From Symbiodinium natans (lineage: Eukaryota > Sar > Dinophyceae > Suessiales > Symbiodiniaceae): a stretch of DNA of 12,984 nt. The position numbers were made by a program, and so were the translations under genes. Positions 1-8,363 of this stretch are shown piece after piece. Under the pieces are notes generated by a model that searched no databases, was not told the DNA's origin, and saw only the letters and a list, made by a program, of their open reading frames with translations. Every line of letters begins with the position of its first letter. The first letter of the stretch is position 1. The stretch spans positions 1 to 12,984 of the forward strand of contig CAJNDS010001614.1 in NCBI GenBank assembly GCA_905221605.1. The letters are read 5' to 3'.

Positions 1-1867
1 TGGCCCAACATCCACCCCTCCAGTGTGAATGTGTTTATGTTGGCCCAACATCCACCCCTCCAGTGTTTATGTTGGCCCAACATCCACCCCTCCAGTGTGG
101 ATGTTGGCCCAACATCCACCCCTCCAGTTCCCAACATCCACCCCTCCAGTGTGGATGCTGCCCCAACATCCACCCCTCCAGTGTCGATGTTGGCCCAACA
201 TCCACCCCTCCAGTGTGGATGTTGGCCCAACATCCACCCCTCCAGTGTGGATGTTGGCCCAACATCCACCCCTCCAGTGTGGATGTTGGCCCAACATCCA
301 CCCCTCCAGTGTGGATGTTGGCCCAACATCCACCCCTCCAGTGTGGAGGTTGGCCCAACATCCACCCCTCCAGTGTTTATGTTGGCCCAACATCCACCCC
401 TCCAGTGTGGATGTTGGCCCAACTTCCACCCCTCCATTGTGGATGTTGGCCCAACATCCACCCCTCCAGTGTGGATGTTGTCCCAACATCCACCCCTCCA
501 GTGTGGATGTTGGCCCAACATCCACCCCTCCAGTGTTTTTGTTGGCCCAACATCCACCCCTCCAGTGTGGATGTTGGCCCAACTTCCACCCCTCCAGTGT
601 GGATGTTGGCCCAACATCCACCCCTCCAGTGTGGATGTTGGCCCAACATCCACCCCTCCAGTGTGGATGTTGGCCCAACATCCACCCCGTCCAGTGTGGA
701 TGTTGCCCCAACATCCACCCCTCCAGTGTGGATGCTGGCCCAACATCCACCCCTCCAGTGTGAAGGTTGGCCCAACATCCACCCCTCCAGTGTGGATGTT
801 GGCCCAACATCCACCCCTCCAGTGTGGATGTTGGCCCAACATCCATCCAATCCACCCCTCCAGTGTGGATGTTGGCCCAAGATGTTGGCCCAACATCCAC
901 CCCTCCAGTGGATGTTGCCCCAACATCCACCCCTCCAGTGTGAATGTTGGCCCAACATCCACCCCCTCCAGTGTGAATGTTGCCCCAACATCGACCCCTC
1001 CAGTGTGCATGTTGCCCCAACATCCACCCCTCCAGTGTTTATGTTGGCCCAACATCCACCCCTCCAGTGTGGATGTTGGCCCAACATCCACCCCTCCAGT
1101 GTGGATGTTGGCCCCTCCAGTGTGGATGTTGGCCCAACATCCACCCCTCCAGTGTTTATGTTGCCCCAACATCCACCCCTCCAGTGTGGATGTTGGCCCA
1201 ACTTTCACCCCTCCAGTGTGAATGTTGGCCCAACATCCACCCCTCCAGTGTGGATGTTGGCCCAACATCCACCCCTCCAGTGTGGATGTTGGCCCAACAT
1301 CCACCCCTCCAGTGTTTATGTTGGCCCAACATCCACCCCTCCAGTGTGGATGTTGGCCCAACTTCAACCCCTCCAGTGTGGATGTTGGCCCAACATCCAC
1401 CCCCTCCAGTGTGGATGTTGGCCCAACATCCACCCCTCCAGTGTGGATGTTGGCCCAACATCCACCCCTCCAGTGTGGATGTTGCCCCAACATCCACCCC
1501 TCCAGTGTGCATGTTGCCCCAACATCCACCCCTCCAGTGTGGATGTTGGCCCAACATCCGGTGTGCTGTTGCCCCAACATCCACCCCTCCAGTGTGGATG
1601 CTGGCCCAACATCCACCCCTCCAGTGTGAAGGTTGGCCCAACATCCACCCCTCCAGTGTTTATGTTGGCCCAACTTCCACCCCTCCAGTGTTTATGTTGG
1701 CCCAACATCCACCCCTCCAGTGTGGATGTTGGCCCAACTTCCACCCCTCCAGTCTGGATGTTGGCCCAACATCCACCCCGCCAGTGTGGATGTTGGCCCA
1801 ACCTCCACCCCTGGCCCAACATCCACCCAATCCACCCCTCCAGTGTTTATGTTGGCCCAACATCCAC

Positions 1868-2046
1868 CCCCCATGTTGAATGGTGGCGGCCAACCATCCA
1901 CTCCCCTCCTTTGGGCTGTTGGCCCAACATCCACTCCCGCCAGTGTGATGTTGGCCCACTCCCACCCTCCATGTTTATGTTGCCCAACATCCAACCCTCC
2001 AGTTCTGTTCCCCCAACACCCCCCTCCAGGTTTATGTCGTGGCCCC
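1868..2046. repeat. Decayed island 1 in the 32-bp array
   Basis: For about 180 bp the 32-bp unit is still recognisable (TGGCCCAACATCC, CCAGTGTGATG, TTTATGTTGCCC), but period and sequence break down. Changes include CCATGTTGAATGGTGGCGG, TTTGGGCTGTTGGCCC and CCCCCAACACCCCCCTCC. Near-consensus units resume at about 2043. It looks like an older, non-homogenised patch, or a stretch of poor base accuracy; sequence alone does not separate the two. Confidence 0.75.
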
Positions 2047-2995
2047 AACATCCACCCCTCCAGTGTGGATGTTGGCCCAACATCCACTCCTCCAGTGTGG
2101 ATGTTGGCCAACATCCACCCCTCCAGTGTGGATGTTGGCCCAACATCCACCCCTCCAGTGTGGATGTTGGCCCAACATCCACCCCTCCAGTGTGGATGTT
2201 GGCCCAACTTCCACCCCTCCAGTGTGGATGTTGCCCCAATATCCACCCCTCCAGTGTGGATGTTGGCCCAACATCCACCCCTCCAGTGTGGATGTTGGCC
2301 CAACATCCACCCCCTCCAGTGTGGATGTTGGCCCAACATCCATCCCTCCAGTGTGGATGTTGGCCCAACATCCACCCCTCCAGTGTGGATGTTGGCCCAA
2401 CATCCACCCCTCCAGTGTGGATGTTGGCCCAACATCCACCCCTCCAGTGTGGATGTTGGCCCAACATCCACCCCTCCAGATTGTGTATGTTGGCCCGACA
2501 TCCACCCCCTCCAGTGTGGATGTTGGCCCAACATCCACCCCTCCAGTGTGGATGTTGGCCCAACATCCACCCCTCCAGTGTGAATGTTGGGCCAACATCC
2601 ACCCCTCCAGTGTGGATGTTGCCCCAACACCCACCCCTCCAGTGTGGATGTTGGCCCAACTTCCACCCCTCTAGTGTGGATGTTGGCCCAACATCCACCC
2701 CTCCAGTGGATAACATCCACCCCCTCCAGTGTGGATGTTGCCCCCTCCAGTGTGCATGTTGCCCCAACATCCACCCCTCCAGTGTGGATGTTGGCCCAAC
2801 ATCCACCCCTCCATTGTGGATGTTGGCCCAACATCCACCCCTCCAGTGTGGATGTTGGCCCAACATCCACCCCTCCAGTGTGGAGGTTGGCCCAACATCC
2901 ACCCCTCCAGTGTGGATGTTGGCCCAACATCCACCCCTCCAGTGTGAATGTTGGCCCAACATCCACCCCTCCAGTGTGGATGTTGGCCCAACATC

Positions 2996-3235
2996 CGCCC
3001 CTCAGGGTGGAGTTGGCCCAACATCCACCCCTCCAGTTGTGGATGTTGCCCACTCCACACCCTCCGTTGTGATGTATGGCCCAACATCCCTCTCCCTCCC
3101 GTGTGGATGTTGGCCCAACTTCCACCCCTCCAGTGTGGATGTTGGCCCACATCCCCCCCCCTCCAGTGTGGATGTTGACCCCAACATCCACGCCCTCCAG
3201 TGTGGATGTTGGCCCGAACATCCCCCCCCTCCAGT
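2996..3235. repeat. Decayed island 2 in the 32-bp array
   Basis: A second patch of roughly 240 bp contains divergent units. It includes CCGCCCCTCAGGGTGGAG at about 2996, TTGCCCACTCCACACCCTCC near 3046, and CATCCCTCTCCCTCCCGTG near 3084. Expanded C runs occur at about 3151-3160 and 3223-3230. Regular 32-bp units resume on both sides. Units inside the island are partly recognisable, so this is diverged array sequence rather than an insertion. Confidence 0.7.
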
Positions 3236-5971
3236 GTGGATGTTGGCCCAACATCCACCCCTCCAGTGTGGATGTTGGCCCAACATCCACCCCTCCAATG
3301 TGGATGTTGGCCCAACATCCACCCCTCCAGTGTGAATGTTGGCCCAACTTCCACCCCTCCAGTGTGGATGTTGGCCCAACATCCACCCCTCCAATGTGGA
3401 TGTTGGCCCAACATCCACCCCTCCAGTGTGGATGTTGCCCCAACGTCCACCCCTCCAGTGTGGATGTTGGCCCAACTTCCACCCCTCCAGTGTGGATGTT
3501 GGCCCAACATCAACTTTCCAGTGGATGTTGCCCCAACATCCACCCCTCCAGTGTTTTTGTTGGCCCAACATCCACCCCTCCAGTGTGGATGTTGGCCCAA
3601 CATCCACCCCTCCAGTGTGGATGTTGTCCCAACATCCACCCCTCCCGTGTGGATGTTGGCCCAACATCCACCCCTCCAGTGTAGATGTTGGCCCAACATC
3701 CACCCCTCCAGTGTTTATGTTGGCCCAACATCCACCCCTCCAGTGTGGATGTTGGCCCAACATCCACCCCTCCAGTGTGAATGTTGGCCCAACATCCACC
3801 CCTCCAGTGTGGATGTTGGCCCAACATCAACTTTCCAGTGGATGTTGCCCCAACATCCACCCCTCCAGTGTTTATGTTGGCCCAACATCCACCCCTCCAG
3901 TGTGGATGTTGGCCCAACTTCCACCCCTCCAGTGTGGATGTTGGCCCAACATCCACCCCGCCAGTGTGGATGTTGGCCCAACATCCACCCCTCCAGTGTT
4001 GATGTTGGCCCAACATCCACCCAATCCACCCCTCCAGTGTGGATGTTGGCCGCTGTTGGCCCAACATCCACCCCTCCAGTGTGGATGTTGGCCCAACATC
4101 CACCCCTCCAGTGTGGATGTTGGCCCAACATCCACCCCGCCAGTGTGGATGTTGGCCCAACATCCACCCCTCCAGTGTGGATGTTGGCCCAACATCCACC
4201 CCTCCAGTGTGGATGTTGTCCCAACATCCACCCCTCCCGTGTGGATGTTGGCCCAACATCCACCCCTCCAGTGTGGATGTTGGCCCAACATCCACCCCTC
4301 CAGTGTGGATGCTGGCCCAACATCCACCCCCTCCAGTGTGGATGTTGGCCCAACATCCACCCCTCCAGTGTGGATGTTGTGGATGTTGGCCCAACATCCA
4401 CCCCTCCAGTGTGGATGTTGGCCCAACATCCACCCCTCCAGTGTGGATGCTGGCCCAATATCCACCTCCTCCAGTGTGGATGTTACCCCAACATCCACCC
4501 TTTAGTGTGGATGTTGTGGATGTTGGCCCAACATCCACCCCTCCAGTGTGGATGTTGGCCCACTATCCACCCCTCCAGTGTGGATGTTGGCCCAACATCC
4601 ACCCCCTCCAGTGTGGATGTTGCCCCAACCAATCCACCCCTCCAGGGTTGATGTTGGCCCAACATCCACCCCTCCAGGGTGGATGTTGCCCCAACTTCCA
4701 CCCCTCCAGTGTGGATGCTGGCCCAACATCCACCCCTCCAGTGTGGAGGTTGGCCCAACATCCACCCTTCCAGTGTGGATATTGGCCCAACATCCACCCC
4801 TCCAGTGTGGATGTTGGCCCAACATCCCCCCCTCCAGTGTGGATGTTGGCCCAACATCCACCCCTCCAGTGTGGATGTTGCCCCAACATCCACCCCTCCA
4901 GTGTGGATGTTGGCCCAACATCCACCCCTCCAGTGTGAATGTTGGCCCAACATCCACCCCTCCAGTGTGGATGTTGGCCCAACATCCACCCCTCCAGTGT
5001 GGATGTTGGCCCAACATCCACCCCTCCAGTGTGGATGTTGGCCCAACATCCACCCCTCCAGTGGGGATGTTGGCCCAACATCCACCCCTCCAGTGCAACA
5101 TCCACCCTTCCAGTGTGGATGTTGGCCCAACATCCACCCTCCAGTGTGGATGTTGGCCCAACATCCACCCCCTCCAGTGTGGATGTTGTCCCAACATCCA
5201 CCCCTCCAGTGTGGATGTTGCCCCAACATCCACCCCTCCAGTGTGGATGTTGGCCCAACATCCACCCCTCCAGTGTGGATGTTGGCCCAACATCCACCCC
5301 TCCAGTGTGGATGTTGGCCCAACATCCACCCCTCCAGTGTTTATGTTGGCCCAACATCCACCCCTCCAGTGTGGATGTTGGCCCAACATCCACCTCTCCA
5401 GTGTTTATGTTGGCCCAACTTCCACCCCTCCAGTGTGGATGTTTATGTTGGCCCAACATCCACCCCTCCAGTGTGGATGTTGGCCCAACTTCCACCCCTC
5501 CAGTGTGGATGTTGGCCCAACATCCACCCCGCCAGTGTGGATGTTGGCCCAACATCCACCCCTCCAGTGTGGATGTTGGCCCAACATCCACCCAATCCAC
5601 CCCTCCAGTGTGGATGTTGGCCCAACATCCACCCCTCCAGTGTGGATGTTGGCCCAACATCCACCCCTCCAGTGCGAATGTTGGCCCAACATCCACCCCG
5701 CCAGTGTGGATGTTGGCCCAACATCCACCCCTCCAGTGTGGATGTTGGCCCAACACCCACCCCTCCAGTGTGGATGTTGGCCCAACATCCACCCCTCCAG
5801 TGGATGTTGCCCCAACATCCACCCCTCCAGTGTGGATGTTGGCCCAACATCCACCCCTCCAGTGTGGATGTTGACCCAACATCCACCCCTCCAGTGTGGA
5901 TGTTGTCCCAACATCCACCCCTCCCGTGTGGATGTTGGCCCAACATCCACCCCTCCAGTGTGGATGTTGGC

Positions 5972-6073
5972 CCCTAAACCCTAAACCCTAAACCCTAAAC
6001 CCTAAACCCTAAACCCTAAACCCTAAACCCTAAACCCTAAACCCTAAACCCTAAACCCTAAACCCTAAACCCT
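5972..6073. repeat. Interstitial telomeric array 1, CCCTAAA x about 14.5
   Basis: This is a perfect run of the heptamer CCCTAAA on the + strand (TTTAGGG on -), 14 full units plus CCCT, with no variant unit. The left junction falls inside a 32-bp minisatellite unit at TTGGCCC and shares CCC with the telomeric repeat. The right junction is CCCT followed by CAAGACAAAATAAATAG. Arabidopsis-type telomerase makes this repeat. Its orientation would place a chromosome end to the left, but 6 kb of minisatellite lies there, so this array is internal. Confidence 0.97.
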
Positions 6074-6092
6074 CAAGACAAAATAAATAGAA

Positions 6093-6466
6093 ATTGTATG
6101 TGGTATCAATCTGAATTTTCCAAGATATTTGTCTAAACAGCTGACAAACAGAGCTTAAGTAAATTAATCCAAAGCGGGAGGCCAAATGTTCAATTTACTT
6201 AAATCTCTGGTGCCTTCCCGGATCTCGGCAAACCAAAGCCCCAAATCGCCTCCTAAAGCCCAAAAAATTGCATGTGGCATCAGTCTGAATTTTCCAAGAT
6301 ATTTGTCTAAACAGCTGACAAGCCGAGTTTACGTCTGAGGCCAAATGCTCAATTTACTCAAATCTCGCCCTGTGGTACCATTCTGAATTTCCAAGTTATT
6401 TGTCTAAACAGCTGACAAGCCGAGTTTAAGTCTGAGGCCAAATGCTCAATTTACTCAAACCTCGCC
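6093..6466. repeat. Three diverged direct copies of a 100-170 bp element
   Basis: Three head-to-tail copies share CTGAATTTTCCAAG, ATTTGTCTAAACAGCTGACAA and the block GGCCAAATGCTCAATTTACT. CTGAATTT starts at 6111, 6285 and 6383. Copy 1 (about 6093-6207) is the most divergent and carries TTAAGTAAATTAATCCAAAG. Copies 2 (about 6266-6370) and 3 (6371-6466) are close to each other. A 58-bp unique segment (about 6208-6265, starting TGGTGCCTTCCCGGATCTCGG) separates copies 1 and 2. No coding potential is seen and the family is not recognised. Copy 3 runs directly into the next array. Confidence 0.85.
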
Positions 6467-6859
6467 CCTTAAAAAGGTGTCAAGAGCAACCCCCCCCCCC
6501 CCCCCCCCCCGTTAACAAGGTGTCGAGAGCAACCTCCCCTTACAAAGGTGTCGAGAGCAACCCCCTTAAAAAGGTGTCGAGAGCAACCACGCCTTAAAAA
6601 GGTGTCGAGAGCAACCCCCTTTAAAAAGGTGTCGAGAGCAACCCCCCCTTAAAAAGGTGTCGAGAGCAACCCCCCCTTAAAAAGGTGTCAAGAGCAACAC
6701 CCCCCTTAAAAATGTGTCGAGAGCAACCCCCCCCTTAAAAAGGTGTCGAGAGCAACACCCCCTTAAAAAGGTGTCGAGAGCAACCCCTTTTAAAGGTGTC
6801 GAGAGCAACCCCCTTTTAAAGGTGTCGAGAGCAACCCCCCCTTAAAAAGGTGTCGAGAG
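6467..6859. repeat. 26-30 bp tandem array, 14 copies, variable C runs
   Basis: The core TTAAAAAGGTGTCGAGAGCAAC is repeated 14 times, separated by runs of 3 to 21 C that account for the variable period. Variants include GTTAACAAGG (copy 2), AATGTGTC (copy 9) and TTTTAAAGG (copies 12 and 13). The last copy ends GTGTCGAGAGAGCTG and passes directly into the 86-bp array. Its core resembles TTAAAAAGGTTGCAAGAGCA of the 86-bp unit, so the two arrays are probably related. Confidence 0.92.
6490..6510. repeat. C21 homopolymer tract
   Basis: There are 21 consecutive C residues between copies 1 and 2 of the 26-30 bp array, the longest C run in the window; other inter-copy runs are 3 to 8 C. Such tracts are prone to slippage and to sequencing error, so the exact length is uncertain. 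The G-rich complement could form quadruplex structures. Confidence 0.85.
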
Positions 6860-7580
6860 AGCTGTTCTCGCAACCGTTTTCAAAGGGGTTCGAAAACCTC
6901 TTTTAAAAAGGTTGCAAGAGCAGCTCTCTCAACCTTTTTCCAAGGGGCTGCTCTCGCAACCGTTTTAAAAGGGGTTCGAAAACCTCTTTTAAAAAGGTTG
7001 CAAGAGCAGCTCTCTCAACCTTTTTCCAAGGGGCTGCTCTCGCAACCGTTTTAAAAGGGGTTCGAAAACCTCTTTTAAAAAGGTTGCAAGAGCAGCTCTC
7101 TCAACCTTTTTCCAAGGGGCTGCTCTCGCAACCGTTTTAAAAGGGGTTCGAAAACCTCTTTTAAAATGGTTGCAAGAGCAGCTCTCTCAACCTTTTTCCA
7201 AGGGGCTGCTCTCGCAACCGTTTTAAAAGTGGTTCAAAAACCTCTTTTAAAAAGGTTGCAAGAGCAGCTCTCTCAACCTTTTTCCAAGGGGCTGCTCTCG
7301 CAACCGTTTTAAAAGGGGTTCGAAAACCTCTTTTAAAAAGGTTGCAAGAACAGCTCTCTCAACCTTTTTCCAAGGGGCTGCTCTCGCAACCGTTTTAAAA
7401 GGGGTTCGAAAACCTCTTTTAAAAAGGTTGCAAGAGCAGCTCTCTCAACCTTTTTCCAAGGGGCTGCTCTCGCAACCGTTTTAAAAGGGGTTCGAAAACC
7501 TCTTTTAAAAGGGTTGCAAGAGCAGCTCTCTCAACCTTTTTCCAAGAGGCTGCTCTCGCAACCGTTTTAAAAGGGTTTTT
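6860..7580. repeat. 86-bp hairpin satellite, about 8.4 copies
   Basis: The array is exactly periodic: units begin at 6860, 6946, 7032, 7118, 7204, 7290, 7376, 7462 and 7548 (the last partial), each 86 bp apart. Only scattered substitutions occur, for example GGTTCAAAAACC in the fifth unit. In each unit 64 bp form a near-perfect inverted repeat. The left arm is GCTGCTCTCGCAACC then GTTTTAAAAGGGGTT; the loop is CGAA; the right arm is AACCTCTTTTAAAAA then GGTTGCAAGAGCAGC. About 27 of 30 positions pair. The remaining 22 bp read TCTCTCAACCTTTTTCCAAG plus GG. Constant period and low divergence suggest recent amplification or ongoing homogenisation. Short open frames here come from the repeat. Confidence 0.96.
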
Positions 7581-7610
7581 TTCCGACCCCCGAACCCTAT
7601 ACAATTTCTA
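7581..7610. other. Short non-repetitive link before telomeric array 2
   Basis: Thirty bases (TTCCGACCCC, CGAACCCTAT, ACAATTTCTA) link the truncated last 86-bp unit to the telomeric array. GAACCCTA resembles a degenerate telomeric unit. Nothing else is seen. Confidence 0.5.
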
Positions 7611-7805
7611 TAAACCCTAAACCCTAAACCCTAAACCCTAAACCCTAAACCCTAAACCCTAAACCCTAAACCCTAAACCCTAAACCCTAAACCCTAAACC
7701 CTAAACCCTAAACCCTAAACCTCTAAACCCTAAAAACCCAAAACCCTACACCCTAACCCCTAAACCCTAAACCCTAAACCCTAAACCCTAAAACCCGAAA
7801 CCCTA
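7611..7805. repeat. Interstitial telomeric array 2, CCCTAAA with degenerate zone
   Basis: About 27 heptamer units in the CCCTAAA orientation. Units are perfect from 7611 to about 7718 and again from about 7761 to 7790. Between lies a degenerate patch (about 7719-7760) with CCTCTAAA, CCCTAAAAA, CCCAAAA, CCCTACA and CCCTAACC. The right end carries CCCTAAAA, CCCGAAA and CCCTACC before the array stops. Its orientation matches arrays 1 and 3. The variants suggest an old array that telomerase no longer maintains. Confidence 0.95.
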
Positions 7806-7862
7806 CCCTCTCTTCTTAATGATATTTAAAAAGACCTAAAAAACCTTTTTAAACCTTCGCCG
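7806..7862. other. Spacer with a small A/T-rich hairpin
   Basis: A 57-bp non-tandem spacer follows array 2. Within it TTTAAAAAG (7825-7833) and CTTTTTAAA (7845-7853) are perfect 9-bp inverted arms around an 11-nt loop. No other signal is seen; the hairpin could be chance in such A/T-rich sequence. Confidence 0.55.
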
Positions 7863-8280
7863 TTTCGGCCACGGCCGAAAAGCCCACGACACTGTCCCCC
7901 AGTGTTGGCCGATTTCGGCCAACGGCCGAAAAGCCACGAACACTGGTCCCCCCAGTGTTCGCCCGATTTCGGCCACGGCCGAAAAGCCACGAACACTGGT
8001 CCCCCCAGTGTTCGGCCGATTTCGGCCTGGCCGAAAAGCCACGAACACTGGTCCCCCCAGTGTTCGGCCGATTTCGGCCACGGCCGAAAAGCCACGAACA
8101 CTGGTCCCCCCAGTGTTCGGCCGATTTCGGCCTGGCCGAAAAGCCACGAACACTGGTCCCCCCAGTGTTCGGCCGATTTCGGCCTGGCCGAAAAGCCACG
8201 AACACTGGTCCCCCCAGTGTTCGGCCGATTTCGGCCTGGCCGAAAAGCCACAAACACTGGTCCCCCCAGTGTTCGGTCGG
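7863..8280. repeat. 52-53 bp CpG-rich satellite, eight copies, two hairpins each
   Basis: Eight head-to-tail copies carry two inverted repeats each. The first has arms TTTCGGCC and GGCCGAAA around a 1-3 nt loop. The loops in order are AC, AAC, AC, T, AC, T, T, T, which changes the period between 53 and 52 bp. The second has arms CGAACACTGG and CCAGTGTTCG around TCCCC. The first copy is the most divergent (CCCACGACACTGTCCCCCAG) and the last has CACAAACACTGG. CpG is frequent, unlike in the 32-bp array. Open frames here, such as 7826-8257 and 7849-8349 on - and 7902-8465 on +, are repeat translations. The family is not recognised. Confidence 0.95.
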
Positions 8281-8363
8281 CCCCTCCCCTCCCTCCCCCC
8301 CCCCTCCCCTCCCCCCCCTCTCTCCCCCCCTCTCACCCCCTATCCTCACCCCGTCCCCTCCCC
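8281..8363. repeat. C-rich polypyrimidine tract
   Basis: The first 54 bases (8281-8334) are pure C/T, mostly runs of 3 to 10 C broken by single T. The tract stays pyrimidine-rich to 8363 with rare A and G. The complement has many GGG runs, so quadruplex (- strand), i-motif (+ strand) or triplex formation is plausible. It follows the last 52-bp unit directly. Confidence 0.85.

Larger units (their letters stand above)
1..5974. repeat. 32-bp GC-rich minisatellite array, about 185 copies
   Basis: A tandem array with a 32-bp period fills the left 46% of the window and is open at the left edge. Period check: TGGCCC starts at 41, 73 and 105. Each unit reads TGGCCCAACATCC, then ACCCCTCCAGTGT, then GGATGT. 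The consensus is about 59% GC, C-rich on +, and has no CpG. Inside each unit the arms GTGGATGTTGG and CCAACATCCAC flank a single C, forming a 23-bp quasi-palindrome; the other 9 bp (CCCTCCAGT) are not symmetric. Recurrent variants are TTTATG, GAATG, GAAGG or GGAGG in the left arm, TTGCCCC or TTGTCCC at the centre, and AACTTCC in the right arm. Some units carry insertions or deletions, for example near 33-40, 129, 840-860, 1110 and 5095. Because 32 is not divisible by 3 and the consensus has no stop in any frame, long open frames appear on both strands; they are not genes. I do not recognise the family. Confidence 0.97.

Noticed and set aside
63-3335. 1090-residue open frame with a 32-residue repeat, possible repeat protein
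   Set aside because: The unit has no stops in any frame on either strand, and overlapping long frames occur in parallel on + and -. Composition follows the 32-bp DNA period, no non-repetitive domain or signal is present, and the frames end wherever a variant unit happens to create TGA.
1692-3482. 596-residue and similar frames on the - strand
   Set aside because: They are the complementary reading of the same 32-bp array (MLGQHPHWRGGCWANIHTGG cycle), with no independent evidence of coding.
5972-6073. A true chromosome terminus at telomeric array 1
   Set aside because: It is only 14.5 units long and is flanked on its outer side by 6 kb of minisatellite.
6860-7580. CRISPR array (regular palindromic repeats)
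   Set aside because: The period is filled by the repeat itself; there are no variable spacers, no cas genes, and the telomeric context is eukaryotic.
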